From positions 40,295,736 to 40,359,735 of the forward strand of contig JAVIAB010000008.1 of the NCBI GenBank assembly GCA_032433765.1: 64,000 nt of DNA, read 5' to 3'. This document shows, in pieces, positions 45,687 through 56,514 of this stretch. The first letter of the stretch is position 1. Each line of letters begins with the position of its first letter. The DNA comes from Megaustenia siamemsis (lineage: Eukaryota; Mollusca; Gastropoda; Stylommatophora; Ariophantidae). A program made the position numbers and the translations under genes. The notes beneath the pieces are model-generated. The model made no database searches. It saw only the letters and a program-made list of their open reading frames with translations, and was not told where the DNA came from.

Positions 45687-46612
45687 TGATATTTTAGCTA
45701 AAGTCACTATTAGTAAACGATATTTTAGCTAAAGTCACTATTTGTAAACAATATTTTAGCTAAAGTCACTATTGGTAAGCAATATTTTAGCTAAAGTCAC
45801 TATTGGTAAACAATATTTTAGCTAAAGTCACTATTGGTAAACAATATTTTAGCTAAAGTCACTATTGGTAAACAATATTTTAGCTAAAGTCACTATTTGT
45901 AAACAATATTTTAGCTAAAGTCACTATTTGTAAAACGATATTTTAGCTAAAGTCACTATTTGTAAAACGATATTTTAGCTAAAGTCACTATTTGTAAACA
46001 ATATTTTAGCTAAAGTCACTATTTGTAAACAATATTTTAGCTAAAGTCACTATTTGTAAAACGATATTTTAGCTAAAGTCACTATTTGTAAACAATATTT
46101 TAGCTAAAGTCACTATTTGTAAACAATTTTTTTTAGATAAAGTCACTATTTGTAAAACGATATTTTAGCTAAAGTCACTATTTGTAAACGATATTTTAGC
46201 TAAAGTCACTATTTGTAAAACGATATTTTAGCTGAAGTCACTATTTGTAAACGATATTTTAGCTAAAGTCACTATTTGTAAAACGATATTTTAGCTAAAG
46301 TCACTATTTGTAAACAATATTTTACCTAAAGTCACTATTTGTAAACAATATTTTAGCTAAAGTCACTATTTGTAAAACGATATTTTAGCTAAAGTCACTA
46401 TTTGTAAAACGATATTTTAGCTAAAGTCACTATTTGTAAACGATATGTTAGCTAAAGTCACTATTTGTAAAATGATATTTTAGCTAAAGTCACTATTTGT
46501 AAAACGATATTTTAGCTAAAGTCACTATTGGTAAACGATATTTTAGCTAAAGTCACTATTTGTAAAACGATATTTTAGCTAAAGTCACTATTTGTAAAAC
46601 GATATTTTAGCT
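45687..46612. repeat. 31/32-bp satellite, homogeneous right block (~30 copies)
   Basis: The unit ATATTTTAGCTAAAGTCACT then ATTTGTAAAC(A)A/G alternates between 31 bp (AAACA) and 32 bp (AAAACG). The copies are much more uniform than those left of LINE-C. Confidence 0.95.
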
Positions 46613-47479
46613 GAATAATGCTTGTAATTTAAAGTTCAAAGATTGGGAAATGTGAGAGTTTCGGGGGTTGCAATATTTAATATTTAAAGACAACAATTTC
46701 AAAATTGTAAGACATAGATCTCCCATACCAGTTTGAGCGTTAACTAGAATATGTATGTGTGTTTTATATTTTGTTGAAATGAGCAAACCAACTAAAGTAC
46801 CAGCGTCAAACAGGTGTGTAAAAACATAAGTTAATAGTGTGAGCCAGACTTGCCTTCGACCTCACAACATGGAGGATTTTCTTTTCCTCTGAATGTAAGT
46901 TAAAAATCATGGTTAGTAAAGTAAAGAGCCCCCGTCACGCCAAGTGGCGTTTAAAGAAAATGGTGTTATAGTCCGTTCAGAAATTCATAACCACACTTGA
47001 ATTAGCTTTACGTGATAACCGTTTGTTATTTTGCTTTCAACTTTTGCATGTAATCTTATAATATTGATGTCGTTATAGAAATATTTTTTGCTCCGAGAAA
47101 TTTGATCTAGTTTAAAAGTTTTCTTCTTTAGGCTATATTAAATTCACCCTGTTCGAATTTGACACCATTTTAGGATATATACATTAATTTGGTGCGGTCG
47201 TTCACGTAAAATAGTTTGGCTATTGAAGAAACACTAAATTCAGGAAAATCCCGTGCACAAAACTGAATTGTTATTGAACGACATGACGCACCACGGCCTG
47301 GGCATTAATTACCGAAGGGAAGGCGTATCTTTATTAATTTTGTGAAGACTCAGTAGACAATTTGTTGACTTTAAATACCAACATTTATATATAAATTACA
47401 ATGAGTTTGAAATGCAAATTTATAACTATGCAAAAGGTTACTGTTTTACTATATCAGCACTTCCTTAGGGAATTCAAGA

Positions 47480-47700
47480 TGGGACAAAGTGCCTACTGCA
47501 TCAAATACAAAAGAGCAAATTAGGACATGGCTTGCGAATGAAAATGTCAAATTTGACGACACATATTTAAAACCCGAATTGTTACAACTTGTGAAGAATA
47601 CGAATAAGAAAAAGGTGTACCATGTTGACAAAATCATTGAGAAATACGGCCACACTAATTGTAACCAATTGAATTCATGTTTGCAAATACACATAACGAA
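47480..47700 (+). pseudogene. Sailor-related transposase remnant
   Basis: The frame DKVPTASNTKEQIRTWLANE, FDDTYLKPELLQLVKNTNKK and VYHVDKIIEKYGH aligns to the segment between the second D and the E of the transposase at 36042-37319. Both catalytic ends are missing. A short tail (LFDSSDSE-stop) matching that protein's C-terminus lies at about 47930-47960, and WAKIKG-like text near 48390 may be another remnant. Confidence 0.82.
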
Positions 47701-48049
47701 CAACACCCACAATTAAGCACTATGTAGATACGCTTCTATAGTCCGTTCAGATTCGTTTGCCTAGACATTAATTTATTTTTTTCAAAAACTTATTGTTCAT
47801 TTGCATTGATCTTTTGAAGTTAGGTTTAGAATACTAATGTCGCTATAAAAATATTTTTTTATCAAAGAAATGTGATCCAGTTTCAAAGATGCCTTATTTA
47901 ACCTATATTAAAAAAAAGCAGTAATCGACCTATTTGACTCGTCTGATTCTGAATGATCATTACTCTGATTAAGTCTACAGATAAATAGTTTGATTTGCAA
48001 AATTTCCTAGTTGATTTGTTAAACAGTTTATTGTTCAAGACCACCCAAG

Positions 48050-48275
48050 CAATCAAAAATATGTTATAAGCAAACCAACAACCATTACTTTGAATGGAAG
48101 CCTGCTTGAGTCAGTACAGAAGTTCAGCTATCTTGGATCCACTATTACAGCCACACTTTCCTTAGATGAGGAACTAAATGTACGTATTTGAAAGGCAGCG
48201 ACAACATTTGGGAAACTCACACCAAGTGCATGGAACTATATCAAATTGACTCTACGAACAAAAGTTCTATATATA
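48050..48275 (+). mobile_element. LINE fragment inside the composite transposon
   Basis: The plus strand encodes TITLNGSLLESVQKFSYLGS, TITATLSLDEELNVRI, a TGA, then KAATTFGKLTPSAWN and LTLRTKVL, the post-RT region of a LINE not otherwise seen in the window. It lies between the second left end and the right end of the composite element. Confidence 0.7.
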
Positions 48276-48878
48276 ATTTAAAATTTGTATACTTGCCACC
48301 CAGTAAAATTTTATGGACACGCCTATGGGACATCGTTGCACTAGATTACTGTAAAACATTTTGATTAGGGTCAAAATAATAGTTACATGGGCAAAGATCA
48401 AAGGAATTCGCCGCTTTAAGAAAGCCGTTATAGCTAGACATCGAGTAACACATATGTTCTCGTGACATGGACATTTTAACACCGTATGCCAAAAATCATG
48501 TGAAATCATCAAGAACTTTTTGAATTATAAATCATAACATCTCGGCAAACGATTCTGAACGGACTATAGTGACCATAATTTGTATAGCCCTTCAGCACAT
48601 AATTTTTGGGGTAATGTGGTCGGTATTACGCCCGTGCCGTTTACTTTCCCAGGAAAAAAATACGGTACCCAATTAAGACTGGGAAAATCATGGTTAGCTG
48701 TTCATTAATTTCAGGAAAAAAAAATAAATAAAAAAAAGAAAAAAAAATGGTAGGATAAAAGCTATGTAATTGATTGACAACACAAATTTGTACGACGTTT
48801 CGGCGCAATAGGTCTTCAACAGGAACAAACAAACAACACACACATAAATATGTAAATAAATAAAACTAGTCCTACATA

Positions 48879-49135
48879 AAAAAAGTAAAGTACTCCCGTC
48901 ACGCCAAGTGGCGTATAGGGAAATATGGTGTTAGTGACCCTATATTTTACAGACCTTCAGCACATGATTTTTGGGGTAATGTGGTCAGTATTACGCCCGT
49001 GCTGCTTTACTTTCCCAGAAAAAAATCCGGTACCCATTTAAGGCTGGGTGAACCCGGAAGCCGTCGGTTGGGATCGAACCCTACCCCTTGTCCGTGGTAG
49101 TCCAGTTCACTAACCACTGAGCTATCGCGGCTCCC
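48879..49135 (-). mobile_element. SINE1, full length, 13-bp target duplication
   Basis: Reverse full-length copy with 3' hairpin CACGCCAAGTGGCGT, body, box B (GGTTGGGATCGAACC, reverse) and head to GGCTCCC. A perfect duplication CTAGTCCTACATA flanks it (48866-48878 and 49136-49148). Confidence 0.95.
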
Positions 49136-49174
49136 CTAGTCCTACATAGCTAACTAATAATTTAGCATTATCAT

Positions 49175-49445
49175 CATCAAGTACCGGGTCTGCTGGCGTA
49201 GGTGATCATGTCTCTCCACAACTTTCGATCTCGATAGCTATTTGTAATTTCTGTAGTTGACCTTCTGCCAAAGCCATTCTCTTAAGCTGTCTGTTATTTT
49301 TTCTCTTTACTTCCCTCTATCTCTTCATCCCTCAATTTTTTCAATTGTACCAATATATTCCAGTTGTTCTCTTCAAATTACATGGCCAAAAAATGATAAT
49401 TGTTTCTTCCTAATATTGGAAATTAGCTCTTTTTTTTAATTTAAC
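49175..49445 (-). mobile_element. LINE-B 3' fragment
   Basis: From ATCATCATCAAGTACCGGGT through GGCGTAGGTGATCATGTCT to the KKQ-(S/L)-SFFGHV region in reverse. It matches 61690-61960 with more mutations and is 5'-truncated in a T-rich stretch. Confidence 0.85.
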
Positions 49446-49640
49446 TCTTCTAAATAATCTAGCATCCGATACAAAATATTTTTGGAAAAATTCACTATTA
49501 GTTAGCTATGTAGGACTAGTTTTATTTACTTACATATGTGTGTGTGTTGTTTGTTCCTGCTGAAGACATATTGCGCCGAAACGTCGTACAGATTTATGTT
49601 GTTCATTAATTACGTAAAGCCTTTACCGTACCTTTTTTTT

Positions 49641-50125
49641 TATTTTTGTTTCATTTCTCTTTTACACTCATCTTTTCCACAACTTCGCATTTTTATGCAT
49701 TTCTTTGCCTTGACTCCTCAATAATGTTAGATTTACAAGTGCATCAGTTCAGCCGGGCAGAGAAACATAAGATCTTATTGAGATGCTACAGATGAACCCT
49801 CCAAAAAAAACCTTGTCAAGCAACACAATTATTCTAAGGAAACTCCAAATAAACGTAACCTGTCTAGTCAATTTAATTAAGAAAAGGAAATTAACAGCAT
49901 ATGGCCATAATGAATAATAATGGCGTTGAAAGAACATGAGCTTTGGGATTCGTTCCAGGAAAAAGGTGAAGAAGAAGATTTGAAGATTATTGAAACAAGA
50001 CTTCAATTTCTGTACACGCAACACTCACTGAAGCAGATACCATAGCTAGAGAATAAAGAACAAGCAGACTGTCAGTATAATGAATTGGCCTCCGCAATAC
50101 AGGCTAGTTAATTATTAATATGAGT
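49641..50125. other. No gene recognised
   Basis: A 91-codon minus-strand open frame (49749-50024) has no recognisable domain. Confidence 0.45.
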
Positions 50126-50535
50126 ATCTTCCGGTCAATATGGCGGATAGGCGGCAGGAACCGTTAAAGGCTGTGTTTGTAAAGTGTTCCTTGTTGCAGT
50201 TTCCTCATATTCCAAGTTCAGCTTGCTGCCAGAGCTACTACATTATGTGCTCTGTGCACACCGTGAGCTGTGCGTTTAATCCGTTTTGGTCATTTTTCGA
50301 TATTCCGGTTGTTCACAATGAATGATGATATTGTATGACATGGAACAGATGGCTGTGTTCATTTTCTGTGCGGTTTCGCCTGATGTCTTTTGGCGTGTGC
50401 TGAGACTGCTATGATGGGGACTGCAGCTACCTTTCTTTGTTTGGAAGATGAGATATTAATTCGGATGATTCCACTGGCACGGGCGGTTGAGCAATTATGG
50501 ATTTTAATTTGTTTGCAGTGATACCGGGGCCTTCC
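50126..50535 (+). repeat. rptX interspersed repeat, longest uninterrupted copy
   Basis: It starts at CCGGTCAATATGGCGGATAG and runs through CTGCCAGAGCTACTAC, GTGCACACCGTGAGCTGTGC, TTTCTGTGCGGTTTCGCCTG and CCACTGGCACGGGCGGTTGA to about 50535. It aligns with 39975-40395 and, in reverse, with 28064-28775; a short piece lies at 58966-59075. No conserved reading frame. Confidence 0.78.
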
Positions 50536-50726
50536 ATAACCACAACCATGAGTATGTATCTTTCAAGATCTCTCTGTTGCAATATCTGTTTATCTTCTAT
50601 ATCTGTTAACCCCACTATATCTATCGCTCCTCTTTTCATATTAAAAATAAATTTCTTCCTCTATGATCCAACTTCTTCTATATTAACTTTGGTCCATTTT
50701 ATGTAGTCATCTGACATTTCTAAATA

Positions 50727-51604
50727 CATTGAGTTATTCCATATAAATTGAGTTATTCCATATAAATTGAGTTATCCATATAAATTGAGTTATTCCAGAT
50801 AAATTGAGTTATTCCAGATAAATTGAGTTATTCCATATAAATTGAGTTATTCCATATAAATTGAGTTATTCCAGATAAATTGAGTTATTCCAGATAAATT
50901 GAGTTATTCCATATAAATTGAGTTATTCCAGATAAATTGAGTTATTCCATATAAATTGAGTTATTCCAGATAAATTGAGTTATTCCAGATAAATTGAGTT
51001 ATTCCAGATAAATTGAGTTATTCCATATAAATTGAGTTATTCCAGATAAATTGAGTTATTCCAGATAAATTGAGTTATTCCATATTAATTGAGTTATTCC
51101 TGATAAATTGAGTTATTCCATATAAATTGAGTTATTCCATATAAATTGAGTTATTCCATATAAATTGAGTTATTCCAGATAAATTGAGTTATTCCATATA
51201 AATTGAGTTATTCCAGATAAATTGAGTTATTCCAGATAAATTGAGTTATTCCATATTAATTGAGTTATTCCTGATAAATTGAGTTATTCCATATAAATTG
51301 AGTTATTCCATATAAATTGAGTTATTCCATATAAATTGAGTTATTCCAGATAAATTGAGTTATTCCATATAAATTGAGTTATTCCAGATAAATTGAGTTA
51401 TTCCATATAAATTGAGTTATTCCATATAAATTGAGTTATTCCAGATAAATTGAGTTATTCCATATAAATTGAGTTATTCCATATAAATTGAGTTATTCCA
51501 TATAAATTGAGTTATTCCAGATAAATTGAGTTATCCCAGATAAATTGAATTATTCCAGATAAATTGAGTTATTCCAGATAAATTGAGTTATTCCAGATAA
51601 ATAT
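50727..51604. repeat. 19-bp minisatellite, ~46 copies, with a 171-bp higher-order repeat
   Basis: The unit ATTGAGTTATTCCATATAA has two main alleles, CCATATAAA and CCAGATAAA. The rare pair CATATTAATT then CCTGATAAA occurs at 51081 and 51252, 171 bp (nine units) apart, showing a nine-unit block duplication. Confidence 0.96.
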
Positions 51605-51650
51605 GCCCATTCTATCACCATTTCTTATTTGTATGAATGCATTATTGCCT

Positions 51651-52018
51651 CGATTAGAAGCCACAAGATGAGATTTCACAGAAGAGTGTTGAAATTTCAC
51701 TGGACAGCCAAAAAGACTAATGAAGAAATTCTCAAAGAAACCAACACACACACACAAAACTCTTAAAAAACATCAGAAAGAAAAAATCAACATTTTTCTG
51801 GCACATCATGAAAAGAGGATAGTTGGAATACTTGGTTACAACTGGCAAAATAAAAGGAAAGACAGATCGCAGACGACAAAGAGAGAACATATTGGATAGC
51901 TTGGTGTCATGTCTTGGAAAACAGTCAACAACAGAACTGATACGATGCACTGTAGATAGAAAACTGTGGAAGGACATAATCGCCTACGCCAACCGGTATG
52001 GCACATGATGTTGATGAT
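51651..52018 (+). mobile_element. LINE-C 3' fragment
   Basis: It begins at the LEAT(RR/TRW)DF-like segment (GAAGCCACAAGATGAGATTT). It continues through the PWTAKK region, a CA-repeat-disrupted segment (51743-51757) and the RRQRENILDSLVS tail, ending GGCACATGATGTTGATGA. Confidence 0.85.
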
Positions 52019-52570
52019 AAATGCATTAGCCATTGTCGGCTTCTAGAGATAGAACAACTGGCAGTGAATGTCCATTATCAACCATTATAGAGCATCGATC
52101 TACTGGGAAGGCTCACACCAAACTTGGCTAGAATCAGAAATCCCTTACTTTGCCCTGCTCCAACCTCCTAGCGCATTGTGCTGGGCTTAAGATGGCTTTA
52201 GTTATGTCTTGCTGGACAATACAATACTGGTAAAAGGAAACCAAAAAATACAGAACACAATTAGTGTCAATCTGTTTAGGGATTTCATTATCGATTTTAC
52301 TGTAAATGTCATTGAAGATCCGAGTGTATATTTAGGCTGTCCTCAGGACAAACACTTGTCATTACAGCACTCCGGCAGTCTAGTTATAGACTTCAACTCG
52401 TCACTCAGAAATGTAAAGTTACATTGAGATTTTTGAACGAAGGTTACTGCTATCAACCTGTAGCTGATGAATGAATCAGATGACCCAACCACTTTTTAGT
52501 AGCAGATAAATAGTATCTTTAAATCAAGTACACAGAAAGAGATAACAGTAAAAAGTTATTTTATACATTC
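52019..52570. other. No gene recognised
   Basis: A 72-codon open frame at 52209-52427 has no recognisable domain. No repeat match. Confidence 0.45.
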
Positions 52571-53435
52571 AGTAAAGGAACACTTTTATACCTCAAGTAA
52601 GGAGCATTGTTGTACTTCGAGTAAGAGAACACTTTTATACCTCAAGTAAGGAGCATTGTTGTACTTCGAGTAAGAGAACACTTTTATACCTCAAGTAAGG
52701 AGCATTGTTGTACTTCGAGTAAGAGAACACTTTTATACCTCGAGTAAGGAGCATTGTTGTACTTCGAGTAAGAGAACACTTTTATACCTCAAGTAAGGAG
52801 CATTGTTGTACTTCGAGTAAGAGAACACTTTTATACCTCAAGTAAGGAGCATTGTTGTACTTCGAGTAAGAGAACACTTTTATACCTCAAGTAAGGAGCA
52901 TTATTGTACTTCGAGTAAGAGAACACTTTTATACCTCAAGTAAGGAGCATTGTTGTACTTCGAGTAAGAGAACACTTTTATACCTCGAGTAAGGAGCATT
53001 ATTGTACTTCGAGTAAGAGAACACTTTTATACCTCAAGTAAGGAGCATTGTTGTACTTCGAGTAAGAGAACACTTTTATACCTCAAGTAAGGAGCATTAT
53101 TGTACTTCGAGTAAGAGAACACTTTTATACCTCAAGTAAGGAGCATTGTTGTACTTCGAGTAAGAGAACACTTTTATACCTCAAGTAAGGAGCATTGTTG
53201 TACTTCGAGTAAGAGAACACTTTTATACCTCCAGTAAGGAGCATTGTTGTACTTCGAGTAAGAGAACACTTTTATACCTCAAGTAAGGAGCATTGTTGTA
53301 CTTCGAGTAAGAGAACACTTTTATACCTCAAGTAAGGAGCATTATTGTACTTCGAGTAAGAGAACACTTTTATACCTCAAGTAAGGAGCATTATTGTACT
53401 TCGAGTAAGAGAACACTTTTATATCTCCAGTGCGG
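52571..53435. repeat. 49-bp minisatellite, ~18 copies, dimeric unit
   Basis: The unit has two related halves: AACACTTTTATACCTCAAGT/AAGGAGC and ATTGTTGTACTTCGAGTAAG/AG. Both share the skeleton CA-TT-TTATAC/TTGTAC-CTC/TTC-AGTAAG, so the 49-mer is a diverged dimer of a ~24-bp ancestor. Variants GCATTATTG and CCTCGAG recur. Confidence 0.95.
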
Positions 53436-53439
53436 GATA

Positions 53440-53530
53440 TAGGAATACGGTGTTACTGCCCGTATGATTTCTCTATCTTTGGAAAATTGTTGAGTAATGT
53501 GATCAATACTACGACAGATCGTCTTTCTCT
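53440..53530 (-). mobile_element. Diverged SINE1 relic
   Basis: GGGATATAGGAATACGGTGT, TACTGCCCGTATGATT and TGAGTAATGTGATCAATACT resemble the SINE1 3' half in reverse. Poorly preserved. Confidence 0.5.
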
Positions 53531-53879
53531 CACGTAAATGTAGTCGATGTCATCTTAAGTTATAAGAAACTAGAAGCCGGTTGTTCTAAAGAATGGACAC
53601 GAACTCTTATCATTAATGATTATTAGGACAATAACAATGTTGAGGATGAAACTGAAGATGATAATAATGACGATGATTAAGAAGATGAGGAAAGCTATGA
53701 TTAAAGCCTTCTAAGGTAGGCCAGTTACTACAAAGGCTTCCTCAAGTTAACAGCGGCACCAAATAGAATGTTCGCTGTCTCGTGAGAATGCAGCCCAATG
53801 AAATGTTACTGTTCTAGCCGTCCAACTCACAGCTAGCAGGCTAGAACATAATTTGGACAAGAGAAATGCAGCAAGAAGA
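53531..53879. other. No gene recognised
   Basis: No supported feature beyond a short purine-rich GATGAAGATGATAATAATG stretch. Confidence 0.45.
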
Positions 53880-54500
53880 GCGAAACATAAATCAGATAGC
53901 AGAGATGCAACTAAGGAAAGAGAACTTTACCTCTACTACTTTCAGCACACGCATGGAGAGTGATGTCGTGACAGAAGCTATCACATGACTGGTCAAGAGA
54001 TCAACAACATTTGCTGCCATCTTGTCTGACTCACAAAGCATGCTTCGTCGGATTGACAAGAACACACTCTGCAGGAGGTGGGTGCACCTACTCGACATTT
54101 CTCATGCTAGCAGTCGAACTTTGATATATTGCCTTGACACACGGGAGCTCGTGGCAATGAGATTTCCGACATGTTGGCTGGGTTTACCATTGTCCAAGGC
54201 ACCTTAATAATGAATATGTAGGACATTGCGAGAGCTTTAAAGGAAAACTACTCACAGGTTGGCGACAAGAAAGATGGGGATAACCCACTTGTCAAAAGGA
54301 TGGTGAAACAAGGCGCCACGAGGGACGAAAGCAGGAAAAGCTTCATCAACGGAAAAGAACGAAATACGTTTAAATCAATGCAGGACAAGAACAATCAAGA
54401 GACCAACATTTGGGTGGCTGCTGGAACGGGCGTTGGAGTGGATATGGGAATACCCCGAATGAGGTGACGCCAATCCGAACTAAAGACTAAGCTTCCAATC
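53880..54500 (+). pseudogene. LINE RNase H region remnant
   Basis: The plus strand has SVTEAITxLVKRSTTFAAI followed by LSDSQSMLRRIDK and LCRRWVHLLD, then TLIYCLDTRELVAM. This resembles the LTDSQSMLRR...WIxCPGHAGVxGNE block of LINE RNase H domains. Downstream, from about 54200, ALKENYSQVG and VKQGATRDESRKS look like the family's C-terminal tail. There are several frame changes. Confidence 0.65.
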
Positions 54501-54564
54501 ACACAACTTCACTTCCGGGCAAGGGCAGTATCAAATACGAGGTCACACTATATTTTCAATGAAT

Positions 54565-55010
54565 TCACCATCATGTGCCACGCCTGCTGACGTAGGTGAT
54601 CATTTTTATCCACAATCTTTGTCTCAACAATCGGTTGTTCATTTTGTTGCTCGTTCCCAATTGGTTGTTCATTTTGTTGCTTCTTCCCTAAGAAGTCTTT
54701 CCCTAAAGTTGTTTTATATCTTCTCACTCTCTTTATCTCTTTCTATTTTACTCTTTCTTTTTCTCGATTAACTTTATCTAGCTGCCACTGCGTGTTTCAC
54801 TTGGTCCCATCCTATTAAACGTTCAAGAAATAATTATATTTGCTTTCTCCTAATGTTGCTAATAAACTTTCTTCTTGGCCTCTTTTAGTATGTCTTCGTT
54901 ACACTTTATAGATATCTATGTTTTCTCTGCAGTCTTCAGTAAAACTACATCTCTATGGCCTCCAAATATTTCTATTCCTTTATCAGACTGTCCTGGATTC
55001 ACTCAAAGTT
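54565..55010 (-). mobile_element. Diverged LINE-C/B-type fragment
   Basis: The plus strand has CACCATCATGTGCCACGCCT, GACGTAGGTGATCA and later CTCCTAATGTTGCTAATAAA, CTTGGCCTCTTTTAGTATGT and CAGTAAAACTACATCTCTATGGCC. These are the reverse of the LINE-C tail and of the LRRMLKVPW...TKREL region. Heavily mutated. Confidence 0.7.
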
Positions 55011-55594
55011 CATGTTTGGTTCAAACGCAACATAATTAATCCTGAAATATGACCTGGGTGAATTACAAATTATATTTGCAATGAGAAATATATTTCTTTC
55101 AAATTCAAAATACTGAGCAATTTACATATACATATATAGTTGCTTAGTTATGTCAAGCGTAAATCTTACGAAAGAGTTTACAAACAGACGCACATACATT
55201 CACATAGATTCATTATCAGGAAATCGAAAGGTCACAGGTGCCGGAACAACAGACGTGGTCTGTGTCAGAGAGTAGGCAGCGCGGGAAATTCTGTGATTGG
55301 ACAAGTTTGATTCCGTTCGACGGAAATTTGTATTCCCTCGCGGACGTGTTCCCGGGACACGTCAGACAAACGTGCTTAACTTCTCTTATTTTGTTTACCG
55401 AGCTGCACCTGGTTTCTTCTCATATCCTGGTTTCTTTGATGTGGTTCTTCTCCCAATCCTTCCCATTGAAGTGTCTGCTCATTACTAATATTTTCTGCAT
55501 GTCATCTTTATAGATGTAGTCTTTAGAAGCGCTCTTGTTATCATCTCTGCCACCATCATCGTTATAAATATCAACGATATCGGTATTATTTTCA
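55011..55594. other. No gene recognised
   Basis: Overlapping open frames of 60-90 codons at 55238-55513 lack recognisable domains. Confidence 0.45.
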
Positions 55595-56360
55595 ATTACA
55601 GCAACAACCTCATTATCATCAGCACTGTTATCATCAGCATTGTTATCATCAGCACTGTTACCATCAGCATTGTTATCATTAGCACTGTTATCATCAGCAC
55701 TGTTAGCAATAATATTATCATCAACACTGCTATCATCAAAATTGTTATCATCAGCACTGTTATCATCAACACTGTTATCATCAGCATTGTTATCATCAGC
55801 ACTGTTATCATCAGCACTGTTACCAATAACATTGTTATCATCAATACTGTTATCATCAGCACTGTTATCATCAGCACTGTTATCATCAGCACTGTTACCA
55901 TCATCATTGTTATAATCAGCACTGTTACCATCAACATTGTTGTCATCAGCACTGTTATCATTAGCATTGTTATCATCAGCACTGTTACCATCAGCATTGT
56001 TATCATCAGCACTGTTACCATCAGCATTGTTATCATCAGCACTGTTATCATCAGCACTGTTAGCAATAACATTGTTATCATCAACACTGCTATCATCAAA
56101 ATTGTTATCATCATCACTGTTATCATCAGCACTGTTATCATCATCACTGTTACCAATAACATTTTTATCATCAACACTGTTATCATCAGCACTGTTATCT
56201 TCATCACTGTTATCATCAGCACTGTTACCATCAGCACTGTTACCATCAGCACTGCTATCATCAGCACTGTTATCATCAGCACTGTTATCATCAGCACTGT
56301 TATCATCAACACTGTTATCATCAGCACTGTTATCATCAACACTGTTACCATCAGCATTGA
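55595..56360. repeat. 15-bp satellite (ATCATCAGCACTGTT), ~50 copies
   Basis: The unit ATCATCAGCACTGTT has variants (ACCATCAGC, AACACTG, AATAACATTG). Because 15 is divisible by three, both strands carry long open frames. The minus frame (55420-56424, 334 codons) encodes DDNSA repeats between a non-repeat N-terminus (MDHPLCTSVTCKCSDLIPS) and a non-repeat C-terminus (NNTDIVDIYNDDGG...GKDWEKNHIKETRI). There is no signal peptide or known domain. I treat it as a repeat, with a weak possibility of an acidic low-complexity protein. Confidence 0.88.
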
Positions 56361-56514
56361 GGGACGTACTCGGGATGAGATCTGAACACTTACACGTTAC
56401 AGATGTGCAAAGAGGATGATCCACGGACTCAACTAAACTCTTGTTATCATCAGAATAACAGCCACTATTTATTATTTATTCTCTGTCACTATCATCAGTA
56501 TATGTGTCGAATTG

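Larger units (their letters stand above)
46969..48566 (+). mobile_element. Composite Sailor-related transposon nested in SINE1
   Basis: The outer ends are TAGTCCGTTCAG at 46969 and CTGAACGGACTA at 48566, flanked by TA (46967-46968 and 48567-48568). A second left end (TAGTCCGTTCAGATTCGTTTG) begins at 47739. Its first 20+ bp match the right end better (CAAACGATTCTGAACGGACTA). The two left arms share about 180 bp of diverged sequence. There is only one right end. The interior holds transposase remnants and a LINE fragment. Confidence 0.82.
46917..48683 (-). mobile_element. 5'-truncated SINE1, split by a Tc1/mariner-type element
   Basis: The SINE1 3' part (46917-46968) and body part (48567-48683) are separated by 1,598 bp. 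Without the insert, ...GGTGTTA joins GTGACCATAAT exactly as in intact copies. The SINE ends at AAGACTGGG and lacks the tRNA head. It is flanked by a perfect 14-bp duplication AAAATCATGGTTAG (46903-46916 and 48684-48697), so the truncation happened at insertion. Confidence 0.9.
48715..49640. repeat. Inverted-repeat element (GACGTTTCGGC family) with a SINE1 and a LINE-B
   Basis: The left arm (about 48715-48878 plus 49149-49172) and right arm (about 49488-49640, reverse) match over about 150 bp. Tokens: TGTACGACGTTTCGGCGCAA, GGAACAAACAAACAACACAC, AACTAGTCCTACAT and AGCTAACTAATA. SINE1 (48879-49135) interrupts the left arm and a LINE-B piece occupies the loop. A related single copy lies at 57240-57378 plus 58674-58725. 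No transposase was seen. Confidence 0.72.
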
